Shown piece by piece: positions 43,360-51,969 of a stretch of DNA of 55,238 nucleotides (position 1 is its first letter; every line of letters begins with the position of its first letter). This DNA is from Desulfomonile tiedjei. Lineage in GTDB: Bacteria; Desulfobacterota; Desulfomonilia; Desulfomonilales; Desulfomonilaceae. Made by a program: the position numbers and the translations under genes. Where the stretch lies: positions 1 through 55,238 of the forward strand of contig JACRDF010000033.1 of assembly GCA_016212925.1 (NCBI GenBank). Reading direction: 5' to 3'. The notes under the pieces were generated by a model. It was not told where the DNA came from and made no database searches. It worked only from the letters and a program-made list of their open reading frames with translations.

Positions 43360-43728
43360 TCAGGTGCCCATCACATGCTCGCACGGAAGCGGGGACTGCA
43401 CCACAGTGCAACCCAAGGTCTCGGTTTTGTGTGTGTTCCTGACAGCGTGGGGCACATCTTGTGGTATGAATAGAACGCTGCCCGGCTCCACTGCAACAAC
43501 CTCATCCCCCACCACACACTCTCCCTCCCCATGAGTGAAAGCGAGGATCTCATCCGACAAGGGATGCCGGTGCAGCGGGTTCTCCTGGCCCGGCAGGATC
43601 ATGTATATGCTGAAGCGCATGTGTTCCGTTTCAAAAAGGGTCTTCCGAGTAAAGCCTTTTTCCTGGGCCTCCTCAAAGTTAAAAGGCTTCCTGAAGTGTT
43701 CTTTGCTGTCAGTGTCCAATGCGGCCAT
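43360..43728 (-). CDS. Cupin-domain protein
   Basis: A 122-residue single cupin. Motif 1 is PLHRHPLSDEILAFTHGEGE and motif 2 is PGSVLFIPQDVPHAVRN, giving three His and one Glu as metal ligands. Such small cupins are dioxygenases, isomerases or sensors, so a definite reaction cannot be named. It lies 68 bases downstream of the MFS transporter gene on the same strand, at the end of the chrB-side transcription unit. Confidence 0.88.
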   Translation of the reverse strand: MAALDTDSKEHFRKPFNFEEAQEKGFTRKTLFETEHMRFSIYMILPGQENPLHRHPLSDEILAFTHGEGECVVGDEVVAVEPGSVLFIPQDVPHAVRNTHKTETLGCTVVQSPLPCEHVMGT

Positions 43729-43796
43729 GTTTCTTTCTCCTTTTGTGTGTAAGTGATGGAATCTGAATGACTATTTCTTCCGCACTAGTCCTAATG

Positions 43797-45071
43797 CTAG
43801 CGTTTGACTCCTGCGCGGAAGACTATTGCAGCCGCAACCAAGAGCGCGGCCACAATAGCGAAAGATAAACGGTAGTCAGTGCCGGAACCCGTCAGTCCGA
43901 TGAGAAGACCCGCAAGCAGCGGACCCGAAGCATGCCCCACATCGAATATGGTCCCGAAGGTTCCCATGGCACAGCCCAGATGGTCTTGTCTACAGAAGTC
44001 CGCCACAAGGGCTGCCGCGGAAGAGGTGACTATAGCCTCACCAAGACCGAAGATCGCTGCCAGAACGAGGAGCACGGGAAAGCTCCGGAACCAGGGAATG
44101 AGCACGAAAGGAATCACACAAACGAACATGCCCCAGAACAGGAGGGTCTGGCGCCCATGCCGATCGGAGATCTTGCCCATAAGGGGCTTAGAGAGAACCG
44201 TGACGAAGATTTGCACTCCCCAGAGGAGGCCTGCCTGGAACGCGGAGAACCCGCAGATCACGACTGCGTAGATTGGTAGAAACGCTTCCAAAGCGCCTAC
44301 AGAAAGGTTTTGCACGCCTTCCATGTTGCTGGTGAGTAGCACTCTGCGGTCCATCAGGATTTCCCGAGTTCCAATTCGAAACTGGTCCCAAATTGCCCTG
44401 AGCGTGCGTCCATTTTCATGTTTCGGAGCATCCCACTTCCCTTGCATGACCCAAAGAGCAATCAACAAAGAAGCCATCCCTAACGCCGCAACTACTCCAT
44501 ACACAATATGGAAGTGGGTTAAGCTCGGGTCTGCTCCGGCGGACAGCTCTGTGAGCATCAGGCCCCCGAGCGGCGCGCCTATTAGGTTGCCGATGATGGT
44601 TATGGAAGAAAACCAGGAGAGCATCTCGCCACGTTTATCCCCTGCAACACCGACGACCACGGCCATTGCCACGGGACCGTATATGGCCGTCGCGAACCCG
44701 TGAAAGAACCGGACTACTACGAGGGCCTCGTATGAAGAAACCCACAAGTAGGCAAACGGAACAACCGCGAAAACCGCCAGGCCCATGAATAATGTCCGAG
44801 TCCTACCGATCACGTCCGAGAGTACTCCAGCCGGCATCTTGAAGAAAATCCCCGTGACCGTTGAAATCGCGACAGCGAAACCTATGGCTTCAGGTCCGGC
44901 TCCCAGAGAGGCAGCGAATAGCGCCAATACCGGCGTTCGAGCCAACGCATAGGAGGCCCTGGCAAAAAAACCCACCGCACACAAGCCGCTGAAGGTTGAT
45001 CTGATGCTATCGTTCACATCGACGCCGTTTGTGGGTTCTGTGAGAATTTTCGTGCTGGACTTTGTCATCAT
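43797..45071 (-). CDS. MFS transporter
   Basis: A 424-residue membrane protein with about 12 helices. The loop 2-3 motif is GVLSDVIGRTRTLFMG and the mirror motif is GKISDRHGRQTLLFWG, both typical of drug/metabolite:H+ antiporters. It follows the HD-domain gene by 19 bases, in the transcript headed by chrB. MFS genes often accompany chrB-type regulators, so export of an oxyanion or a toxic by-product is plausible, but the substrate is not shown. Confidence 0.88.
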   Translation of the reverse strand: MMTKSSTKILTEPTNGVDVNDSIRSTFSGLCAVGFFARASYALARTPVLALFAASLGAGPEAIGFAVAISTVTGIFFKMPAGVLSDVIGRTRTLFMGLAVFAVVPFAYLWVSSYEALVVVRFFHGFATAIYGPVAMAVVVGVAGDKRGEMLSWFSSITIIGNLIGAPLGGLMLTELSAGADPSLTHFHIVYGVVAALGMASLLIALWVMQGKWDAPKHENGRTLRAIWDQFRIGTREILMDRRVLLTSNMEGVQNLSVGALEAFLPIYAVVICGFSAFQAGLLWGVQIFVTVLSKPLMGKISDRHGRQTLLFWGMFVCVIPFVLIPWFRSFPVLLVLAAIFGLGEAIVTSSAAALVADFCRQDHLGCAMGTFGTIFDVGHASGPLLAGLLIGLTGSGTDYRLSFAIVAALLVAAAIVFRAGVKR

Positions 45072-45090
45072 CAGAGCCTTTCTTGACGCC

Positions 45091-45948
45091 TCAGCGGGCT
45101 TTTGTCAGTCCTTGTATCTCCTCGTGATATTGAAGATGCCTGCTGAGAGGTTTATCGCCTTTCGCCAGATTGGGATGTGTCTTCAGTATCTCAGGGAACC
45201 GTTCCTCGGCTTCGTGTTCCGTGGCGACGATTCTGTCTGAAGCCGTGATGATGTCCACGAGCTTGTCCGCGTAAATCACTATCTTTTCTTCAATGGTATT
45301 GGGCGAGTAGTCCTTTCTGGGCAGGCCGAGCCCATGAGCTTCCTCCTCCGTTAGGCCAGCATTGACGTGCTTCTCCATGATCGTGGTAATAGCGTCGGGA
45401 AGCCCCATCTTTCGGCCAATCTCACCACCGAAAATGCCGTGGTCGTGTCCACGCCCTTTGGCTTTCCCCAGGTCATGCAACAGCGCTCCTCTGCCTACCA
45501 ACACTTTGTCCAGGTCCGCACCGGTCCTCTCAGCAAGTTCCAGGGCCTTCTGGGCCACTTGAATCGAATGTGCTATGTCGCCCTCAGATACCCCTGCTTG
45601 CCGGAGAAGATCCACATCTGACGCCTTTACCCTGCACGCGTCTCCGTCAGGGCCTTTTGCAGTCGATTTCAGTGCGAAAAAGGCCGTCTGAGCAAGGATA
45701 GCCGACTCAAGATCAGTCTTGCCGCGCAAATACCTTGCGATCACGTCGTCGTAAATGTGCTGCACATACTCTTCCAGACCTTCTTCTCCGTATAATGCTT
45801 TCATGAGTTGTCCGTATTCACAGATCCTGTTCACATCGTGGCGTTCAACTTTTTTTCCTGGATCCGCGTCCATCCACTCGTGCAATTCCCTATGGTCCTT
45901 CCCGGTTCTTTGACGACTTATTTCCACATGTTCTTCAGTACTGGGCAT
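45091..45948 (-). CDS. HD-domain hydrolase with an N-terminal accessory domain
   Basis: A 285-residue protein. Residues 1-75 (RTGKDHRELHEWMDADPGKK, VERHDVNRICEYG) are shared with the next small gene. From about 110 there is an HD phosphohydrolase domain with metal pair His158-Asp159 in GALLHDLGKAKGRGHDHG and downstream HVNAGLTEEEAHGLGL. HD proteins cleave phosphate esters or nucleotides. The C-terminal KIVIYADKLVDIITASDRIV is usual for the type annotated as HD-domain phosphohydrolases. It may adjust a nucleotide or repair pool under chromate stress (inference). Confidence 0.85.
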   Translation of the reverse strand: MPSTEEHVEISRQRTGKDHRELHEWMDADPGKKVERHDVNRICEYGQLMKALYGEEGLEEYVQHIYDDVIARYLRGKTDLESAILAQTAFFALKSTAKGPDGDACRVKASDVDLLRQAGVSEGDIAHSIQVAQKALELAERTGADLDKVLVGRGALLHDLGKAKGRGHDHGIFGGEIGRKMGLPDAITTIMEKHVNAGLTEEEAHGLGLPRKDYSPNTIEEKIVIYADKLVDIITASDRIVATEHEAEERFPEILKTHPNLAKGDKPLSRHLQYHEEIQGLTKAR

Positions 45949-46079
45949 GCTTTGTTCTCCCTACCGGCTCACACACCAGGGCTCCGGAGCCGTTCATCCG
46001 ATCATTCTTGAGAGGCCTGACGCGGTCGTGGATTTGTTTTGACGCCCCTAAACTACCGGCAGACCTGCACTCGGCGAAC

Positions 46080-46373
46080 CTATTTCGGCGATTTCACCCC
46101 GAAGTAGGCCAGCGTGTCAGCAATGGCCTTGTCCACGTCCTCTTTGACGTGGTTGAACCTCGCGACAAAGTCATCGTGGATATGCTGGAGGTACTCCTGA
46201 AGCCCTTCAGGACCATATTTCTCCTCCATCATTTTCCCGTACTCATAGATTTTCGTGATGTCGTGCCGTTCGACCTTCTTTTCCGGGTCCTTGTCGATCC
46301 ATTCGTGTAGTTCCAGATAATCCTTGCCGGTCCTTCGGCGACTCGTCTCCACGTGTTTCTCTATGCTGGGCAT
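46080..46373 (-). CDS. Small protein homologous to the N-terminus of the HD protein
   Basis: A 97-residue protein. MPSIEKHVETSRRRTGKDYL and LHEWIDKDPEKKVERHDITK match the first ~75 residues of the HD-domain protein closely, then IYEYGKMMEEKYGPEGLQEYLQHIHDDFVARF continues the match. The last ~25 residues differ (DVDKAIADTLAYFGVKSPK). There is no signal or membrane segment. I do not know the family. It likely arose by duplication of the accessory domain and may form hetero-complexes with the HD protein. It starts 21 bases downstream of the chrB stop. Confidence 0.82.
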   Translation of the reverse strand: MPSIEKHVETSRRRTGKDYLELHEWIDKDPEKKVERHDITKIYEYGKMMEEKYGPEGLQEYLQHIHDDFVARFNHVKEDVDKAIADTLAYFGVKSPK

Positions 46374-46393
46374 GGTGTGTTCCTCCTGGGGAA

Positions 46394-47380
46394 TTACTTT
46401 CTACGAAAATATTCGTAGAGGTCGTCGAACAGAGTTGAGCCCCGATCCAACCGGGCATCATCGGGCTTGCGAGACGCCACAATTCCGTCGAGCAAGGCTA
46501 AAATGCCTGCAGTTTCAGGTTTCCTGAATTTTGTTTCCTTCAGATCGAGGTCGTGTACGATCTTGCCGATTTCTGCGAGGGCTTTGTCATTTACAGCAAA
46601 ACGCTGGACAAGAACCTCGAAGCTGCAGAGATCACCTTCGTGGGTGAACTCTCCTTCAAACGTGTCGAATCGCAATTCTCCCGTCTTCGGACGGTACCCT
46701 CGCTCGGAAACGAACCTGAATGAGGCGTCAGGATCGATGAAGCGGCGAATGAGCCATGCACAGGCGATGCGATCTACGTACACCCCTTTCCGGGTCACCC
46801 ATGTACGTCCTCGGAACTGCGTGACATCCGAAGTGTCAACCGCCTTCGTTCCCGTATCCGTACGATTCCGTGCTTCTGCGAGCCTGGACTCAATCTTTTC
46901 CAACAGGGTTAGTGCAGATTCGCGGCCTGGTGCCCCGAAGAAGTCTAGGTTGACGACGACCGAGAATCGCTTGTTGAGGCGTGTGAGAGCTGCCTCCAAT
47001 TCGGATCGATCTTCGTCCGTCATCGACGCGCCAGGCGGTGCGGCATCGATGACCGCTTTCGCCTCATCGGCAATCTGTCCATAGTCCGCGTCACGCGCTG
47101 TCCGGAACAGAGCTTCCACATGCTCGTCCGTCAATCCCTCGACAAAGCTCGCCGCACAGATCGAAGCCTCGGCCCCTGCCTGTACGATCTCCCTGAGGAC
47201 CCATTGGAAGTCCTCTAGGGTCTGTTCGTTCCTGGGGATGACGTACACGGAGTTCTTTATAGCCACAGCGCCGAGAGCCTGCAGCCTCCTCCAGATTTTG
47301 ACCCTGAGGTAGCCCGGCTTTGGGGGAATCTGGTGGATGAGAAGCAGCCATTTTCCGTCAAGACATTCGGTCATCGTCAC
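46394..47380 (-). CDS. chrB: Chromate resistance protein ChrB
   Basis: A 328-residue full-length ChrB. The N-terminal part (WLLLIHQIPPKPGYLRVKIWRRLQALGAVAIKNSVYVIP) resembles the ChrB/PaaX-like region; the C-terminal ChrB domain is RTWVTRKGVYVDRIACAWLIRRF...FEGEFTHEGDLCSFEVLV. ChrB acts as a chromate-responsive regulator for chromate efflux genes. It is transcribed away from the plus-strand chromate genes, with 194 bases between that hold overlapping promoters and an inverted repeat. A stand-alone copy of the C-terminal domain is encoded at 48165. Confidence 0.92.
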   Translation of the reverse strand: MTMTECLDGKWLLLIHQIPPKPGYLRVKIWRRLQALGAVAIKNSVYVIPRNEQTLEDFQWVLREIVQAGAEASICAASFVEGLTDEHVEALFRTARDADYGQIADEAKAVIDAAPPGASMTDEDRSELEAALTRLNKRFSVVVNLDFFGAPGRESALTLLEKIESRLAEARNRTDTGTKAVDTSDVTQFRGRTWVTRKGVYVDRIACAWLIRRFIDPDASFRFVSERGYRPKTGELRFDTFEGEFTHEGDLCSFEVLVQRFAVNDKALAEIGKIVHDLDLKETKFRKPETAGILALLDGIVASRKPDDARLDRGSTLFDDLYEYFRRK

Positions 47381-47393
47381 ACCTCATTGCAAC

Positions 47394-47434
47394 ACTTGAC
47401 ATGATGATGATGCAGTTGTATCTTCTTGTCAAGT
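47394..47434. promoter_or_regulatory. Divergent promoters with an inverted-repeat operator in the chr intergenic region
   Basis: ACTTGACA (47394-47401) and TGTCAAGT (47427-47434) form a perfect 8-bp inverted repeat 25 bases apart. The plus strand has TTGACA (47396-47401) and TATCTT (47419-47424), 17 bases apart. The minus strand has TTGACA (47432-47427) and CATCAT (47409-47404), also 17 apart. Each half of the repeat thus contains one -35 box. Binding there by ChrB or a similar regulator would control both arms together (inference). Confidence 0.55.
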
Positions 47435-47574
47435 GGTCAGAGAGATTGGACTGTGAAGATTTTAGGAAAGAGGCCTTTAGAGACACTCTGCTCCAAGAAC
47501 GGTTTTTAACGAGCCCCGTCCCGTAGCCGAATGGAACATCCGGCATGGGGATAAACGAAGAGGAGGTATTCGCC

Positions 47575-47763
47575 ATGTCCGAAAGAGATGAAAAGACAAG
47601 CAAGTTTGAGGAAACCGCACCATCGGGATCAGCGGAAGCACAGGCAGCTGACCCGTGCGCGGACATCAAGGACCCCGTGAGGAGAGGCTTATGCCGCGTG
47701 TGTCAAGCGCCCGTGGTCGGGGAGGCTCCTTTTTGCAAAGATCATGAGCCACCAGTGCCATAG
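47575..47763 (+). CDS. Small zinc-ribbon-like protein
   Basis: A 62-residue protein. The first half is polar and probably disordered; the second half has CADIKDPVRRGLCRVCQAPV and FCKDHE, four Cys plus a His able to bind zinc. The ATG at 47575 has GAGGAGG upstream; the frame's earlier ATG at 47545 has no such site. It is the first gene of the plus-strand chromate arm. It may be a metal sensor or accessory factor, but no function is known to me. Confidence 0.7.
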   Translation: MSERDEKTSKFEETAPSGSAEAQAADPCADIKDPVRRGLCRVCQAPVVGEAPFCKDHEPPVP

Positions 47764-47841
47764 TAGGGAAAACGACTGTGGGGGACATTGCCTGGCGCGG
47801 TTCCCCGCAAAATAATCTTCGAGAAGAGAGGAGAATTGAAA

Positions 47842-48168
47842 ATGGCGGATTCCATAACCCCCCAGGAACTAAAAGCCCTCATGGGCAGTGAGCGGAAACC
47901 GGCCCTTTTCGATGTGCGGAGAAAAGCCGACTTCGAGGCTGCGCCGAAGAAAATCGGCGGCGCTGACTGGCTTGATCCGGAAAAGGCCGATGAGTGGACC
48001 GATGAAATCCCTCAAAACAGGCCGGTGGTAGTGTACTGTGTCAAGGGTGGTTCCGTGAGTCAGTCAGTTGCTGATCGGCTTCAACAGAGCCACCCGGATG
48101 TCCGGTTTCTCCAGGGCGGTATAAAGGCCTGGACCGAGCTTGGCGACCCGGAGGGGGAAGATAAATGA
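47842..48168 (+). CDS. Rhodanese-domain protein
   Basis: A 108-residue single rhodanese. The active-site loop is Cys66 in VVVYCVKGGSVSQSVADRL, and CHP-type flanks ALFDVRRKADFEAAP and FLQGGIKAWTELG are typical. Rhodaneses transfer sulfane sulfur; in this position it may act on chromate or thiols. AGAGGAGA lies before ATG 47842. The last four bases overlap the ChrB C-terminal-domain gene (ATGA). Confidence 0.9.
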   Translation: MADSITPQELKALMGSERKPALFDVRRKADFEAAPKKIGGADWLDPEKADEWTDEIPQNRPVVVYCVKGGSVSQSVADRLQQSHPDVRFLQGGIKAWTELGDPEGEDK

Positions 48169-48608
48169 AATGGATAACTAGGGAAAATGCCCACGTTGAT
48201 CGCATCGCCTGTCCTTGGCTCATCAAACGATTCATAGATAAGGATGCCGTATTTCTTTTCGTACCGAAGGGGCAGGTCATTGCTACCGCCGAGCGAGAAG
48301 GGGCAACCCCGTATGATGTTCCGGGAGTAGAACTGGGACATGTCGAGGGGCGTTGTTCCTTCGAGAGCATCGCAATCAAGTATGGCTTGATGGACGATCC
48401 CGCTCTGATCGAAATGGCCAAAATCATCCATGCGGCCGATGTGTCCGCAGACCTGGGCAGTTCACCGCAGGGAGCGGGACTCAAAGCCATGGCGCATGGT
48501 TTTTCTCTCCTCCATGGGACCGACGATCACAAGAAGATGGAGCTTGAATTCCCCATGTACGATGCCCTTTATGCCTGGTGTGAAGACAAGGTGAAACCGG
48601 CTCGATGA
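48165..48608 (+). CDS. Stand-alone ChrB C-terminal domain protein
   Basis: A 147-residue protein. MKWITRENAHVDRIACPWLI and KRFIDKDAVFLFVPKG align with the C-terminal domain of ChrB (46394-47380), and VELGHVEGRCSFESIAIKYGL plus MAKIIHAADV follow in the same order. The N-terminal regulator half is missing. It is translationally coupled to the rhodanese and lies 40 bases before chrA. It may bind or reduce chromate itself, or modulate ChrB; the role is unproved. Confidence 0.9.
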   Translation: MKWITRENAHVDRIACPWLIKRFIDKDAVFLFVPKGQVIATAEREGATPYDVPGVELGHVEGRCSFESIAIKYGLMDDPALIEMAKIIHAADVSADLGSSPQGAGLKAMAHGFSLLHGTDDHKKMELEFPMYDALYAWCEDKVKPAR

Positions 48609-48648
48609 GGAACGACAGGAATTCTGTTCTGAATTAAGGAGATATGGC

Positions 48649-50076
48649 TTGGAATCAACAGGCAAAGCGAAGAGCCCTTCGCCTGAACCGGTCTGCGAAG
48701 GTTCCCCACTGAAAATGGTCACCTTCCGAGAAGCGTTTTGGGTGTGGATGAAGGTTGCCCTCAACAGCTTTGGAGGTCCCGTCGCTCAGATCGCGGTCAT
48801 GCACAGATATTTGGTGGAAGAAAAGCGGTGGATAGGTGAGAGCCGCTTTCTCCATGCGCTGAATTATTGCATGCTTCTTCCCGGTCCTGAAGCCCAGCAG
48901 CTGGCCATTTACATCGGCTGGCTGCTGCACAAAATCCCCGGAGGGATCATAGCAGGGACGGTCTTTGTCCTTCCAGGGTTCATTGCGATGTTGATCTTGA
49001 GTGTTTTGTATGCCGGCTATCAGGATTTGAGCATTGTGCAATGGTTGTTTTTAGGCCTGAAACCGGCTGTTCTGGCAGTTGTTATACAGGCGGTCGTGCG
49101 CATAGGGAAAAGAGTGCTGAAAAACAGACTCACGGTAACGCTGGCGGGGCTATCCTTCGTCGGAATCTTCTTCTTTGATGTGCCTTTCCCGTTAATCGTT
49201 ATCTCAGCCGCGGTCATCGGTTATCTGGGGGGATGCCTCAGTCCGACGCTCTTCGAAGTAAATCAAGGGCATGCGACGAACTCGGACCCTTGTGATTCTG
49301 CTCTGGTAGATAAGATGCTGGAGGAAGAACCGCCGGAGCATACGAAACCTTCCGTCTCAAGGGCTGTCGTCGTGGCTCTTGTCTGGACGATTTTGTGGTT
49401 CGGTCCCATCGCCCTCATTTTGATCTTGCTGGGATCCGAAAGCATTTATTTCCAGGAAGCGACATTCTTTAGCAAAGCTGCTGTAGTGACATTCGGAGGC
49501 GCTTATGCCGTCTTAGCGTATGTAGCCCAGCAAGCCGTGGAAAACTACAAATGGGTCACTCCCGGAGAGATGCTGGACGGGCTTGGACTGGCGGAGACTA
49601 CCCCCGGACCTCTCATTCTGGTCTTGCCGTTTGTCGGGTTCCTGGCGGCCTTTCGCAACCCAGGAGTCCTCAATCCGATGATTGCAGGGACTCTCGGAGC
49701 AATGCTGACAACTTGGGCCACGTTTGTCCCCTGTTTCCTCTGGGTCCTTGTCGGAGGACCTTACGTTGAGGCATTGAGAGGAAATAAGTCGCTAAACACG
49801 GCAATGTCATCCATATCAGCAGCCATAGTGGGAGTAGTTCTCAACCTGGCTGTGTGGTTCGCTCTGCACACTGTCTTCGGGTCGCTTCGGGATGCCCATT
49901 TTTTCGGAGTCCATTTGCAGATTCCGGTATGGACCACAATCAACGTACCATCACTCTTCATCACGGCGTTCGCGATGTTGGCGATTTTCCGCTTCAAGTT
50001 GAGCGTCATCAAGACCATAGCATGCAGCGCTATGCTCGGTATCGTCTATCATCTGTTTCGATGGGGCTTATCCTAG
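48649..50076 (+). CDS. chrA: Chromate efflux transporter ChrA
   Basis: A 475-residue two-domain CHR-family transporter. The first CHR repeat has FWVWMKVALNSFGGPVAQIA and LNYCMLLPGPEAQQLAIYIG; the second has FFSKAAVVTFGGAYAVLAYV and GLGLAETTPGPLILVLPFVG. About 10-12 membrane helices are predicted. It exports chromate from the cytoplasm using the proton-motive force. The TTG start at 48649 has AGGAG seven bases upstream. It is the core gene of the plus-strand chromate arm. Confidence 0.95.
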   Translation: MESTGKAKSPSPEPVCEGSPLKMVTFREAFWVWMKVALNSFGGPVAQIAVMHRYLVEEKRWIGESRFLHALNYCMLLPGPEAQQLAIYIGWLLHKIPGGIIAGTVFVLPGFIAMLILSVLYAGYQDLSIVQWLFLGLKPAVLAVVIQAVVRIGKRVLKNRLTVTLAGLSFVGIFFFDVPFPLIVISAAVIGYLGGCLSPTLFEVNQGHATNSDPCDSALVDKMLEEEPPEHTKPSVSRAVVVALVWTILWFGPIALILILLGSESIYFQEATFFSKAAVVTFGGAYAVLAYVAQQAVENYKWVTPGEMLDGLGLAETTPGPLILVLPFVGFLAAFRNPGVLNPMIAGTLGAMLTTWATFVPCFLWVLVGGPYVEALRGNKSLNTAMSSISAAIVGVVLNLAVWFALHTVFGSLRDAHFFGVHLQIPVWTTINVPSLFITAFAMLAIFRFKLSVIKTIACSAMLGIVYHLFRWGLS

Positions 50077-50192
50077 GTTGCCACACTGAAGGGGTGCTGA
50101 AGTTGTTGTTATAGCACAAAATAGTTGTCGCGTTTGACGGTGCCATAAAGAATGCTTACCAGTAAAAAGATTGCTAGAAGGAAAATTGAGCA

Positions 50193-51086
50193 ATGGGTAA
50201 TTCATGGAAACTCTTAATGGTTTTGCCTTTGGTCGTTCTGCTGTCACTGTCCACCTCAAACGTCGCCTGTGCCTCTGCCGATCTTGGCGATGTTGCAAAG
50301 ATTTTGGGATTTCCGGGCCAAATGGATGAAGGGGCGTTTGTCGTTCGTTTTGCGCGCAGCGACATCAAGGTGACTATTGATGGTGAGCAGATGCCCACAG
50401 CGCTCGGCTTTGGTTCCTGGACCGCATGGAAGGACATGGGCAAGGATACTATGGTGATGGGGGACCTTGTCCTGTTGGAAAAAGAGGTCAATCCCGTCAT
50501 CTCCGCACTGGGAGAGGCAAATGTCCAGGTCACGGCGCTACACGACCATTTTTTCTATGACCAGCCTCGGATCATGTTTATGCACATCGGCGGAATGGGA
50601 GATCCCGTGAAGATGGCCCAAGGTATCAGAAGTGCTTTGGACAAAACCGCCACTCCTCCCCCAAGTTCCGGCTCGTCAGGAAGTTCAGAACCTCCTCTAA
50701 ACTTGGACACTAAGAAAATCGAGCAAGTCATTGGGCATTCGGGCAAGGCGGCCGGTGGTTCCTTCAAAATCACGGTAGGTCGTCCTGGAGTCAAAATGCA
50801 TGGCGTGGAATTGACCTCAAGCATGGGGCTCAACTCCTGGGCCGGGTTCGTAGGAACTGATGAAAAGGCGCATGTGGCCGGTGATGTAGTGATGTCCCCA
50901 AAGGAGGTCAACCCAGTAATACAGGCATTCAGAAAAGGCGGCATCGAAATCGTTGCGGTTCACAATCACATGCTGGACGAGCTGCCACGGGTATTTTTCC
51001 TCCATTACTGGGGAACAGGACCTGCGGAGAAACTGGCTCAAACCGTGCGAGCCGCGTTCGATGAGGCGAAAGGACCTATCAAATAG
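50193..51086 (+). CDS. Secreted LppY/LpqO (DUF1259) family protein, two modules
   Basis: A 297-residue protein with a signal peptide (WKLLMVLPLVVLLSLSTSNVACA). It contains two DUF1259 modules: DVAKILGFPGQMDEGAFVVRFAR and VIGHSGKAAGGSFKITVGRPG. Each module ends in a His-rich match (VTALHDHFFYDQPRIMFMHIG; IVAVHNHMLDELPRVFFLHYWG). The two are joined by a PPSSGSSGSS linker. The His residues may bind metal. The family is known from mycobacterial lipoproteins, without function. It follows chrA by 116 bases in the same direction. Confidence 0.88.
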   Translation: MGNSWKLLMVLPLVVLLSLSTSNVACASADLGDVAKILGFPGQMDEGAFVVRFARSDIKVTIDGEQMPTALGFGSWTAWKDMGKDTMVMGDLVLLEKEVNPVISALGEANVQVTALHDHFFYDQPRIMFMHIGGMGDPVKMAQGIRSALDKTATPPPSSGSSGSSEPPLNLDTKKIEQVIGHSGKAAGGSFKITVGRPGVKMHGVELTSSMGLNSWAGFVGTDEKAHVAGDVVMSPKEVNPVIQAFRKGGIEIVAVHNHMLDELPRVFFLHYWGTGPAEKLAQTVRAAFDEAKGPIK

Positions 51087-51171
51087 GTGGGACTGGGAGC
51101 GCTTCTCTGAGGACCATCCCAAAAGTTATCTAAGTCGCACACAATTTTTGATTCTGAAAGAAGGCTGAAAA

Positions 51172-51798
51172 ATGAAGATAATAATGATCTTTGTGTTTGG
51201 AGTGATGATGACAGCGGTAGTTGTAGCAGCCCAAAATGGGAAAATGTCATGGAATTTCGATACAGACAAGATTGGTGAAACTGCTAAAGGCTTCACGAAT
51301 GAAAGGGGAAGATGGGAAGTCGTTGCCGACGACACGGCTCCGTCAAAACCCAATGTCCTGGCCCAGTTGGCAAGAAGTTCCGGTCAAACGTTCAACCTCA
51401 CGCTTGTCACCAACACCAATTATAAGGACGTGGATGTGACGGTCAAAATGAGAGCCATCGCGGGCAGCACTGATCAAGGCGGAGGCATCGTCTGGAGGGC
51501 GAAGGATGCCAAGAACTATTATGTGGCTCGTTACAATCCATTGGAAGACAATTATAGGCTCTATCACGTCGTGAACGGACAACGTTCCGAACTCAAGAGC
51601 GCAGAAATCCCGCATCCTTTGGGATGGCAGACACTGCGTGTTACCATGACAGGCGATCACATTGAGTGCTATTACGATGGCAAAAAGTATCTGGACGCGA
51701 AGGACTCGACTTTCAAGGAAGCAGGCAAAATCGGACTGTGGACGAAATCTGATGCTCAGACCCATTTTGACGATTTGGTGGTAAGCGGCAAACCGTGA
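51172..51798 (+). CDS. Secreted DUF1080-like (jelly-roll) protein
   Basis: A 208-residue protein. A signal peptide (IIMIFVFGVMMTAVVVAAQN) precedes a concanavalin-like fold: WNFDTDKIGETAKGF, TNYKDVDVTVKMRAIAG, GGGIVWRAKDAKNYYVARY, HIECYYDGKKYLDAKD and GKIGLWTKSDAQTHFDDLVV. This matches the DUF1080/3-keto-disaccharide hydrolase-type domain, though a catalytic role is not shown. It starts 85 bases after the LppY/LpqO-like gene. Confidence 0.82.
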   Translation: MKIIMIFVFGVMMTAVVVAAQNGKMSWNFDTDKIGETAKGFTNERGRWEVVADDTAPSKPNVLAQLARSSGQTFNLTLVTNTNYKDVDVTVKMRAIAGSTDQGGGIVWRAKDAKNYYVARYNPLEDNYRLYHVVNGQRSELKSAEIPHPLGWQTLRVTMTGDHIECYYDGKKYLDAKDSTFKEAGKIGLWTKSDAQTHFDDLVVSGKP

Positions 51799-51969
51799 AT
51801 CGCGTCGAACTATTTTCCAAAGGAATCGCCATGAAGGACGAGATTGAACAAACCAAAAACCGGAAGCTTTCCGGAACATTTGATTGTCAAGAGTTCTTCC
51901 GTTCCTGTATCCTGAACGGGCTTGTTCTAATGTGTATGGAATTGGTTTAGCTGAAGTGAGTGAGGGATC

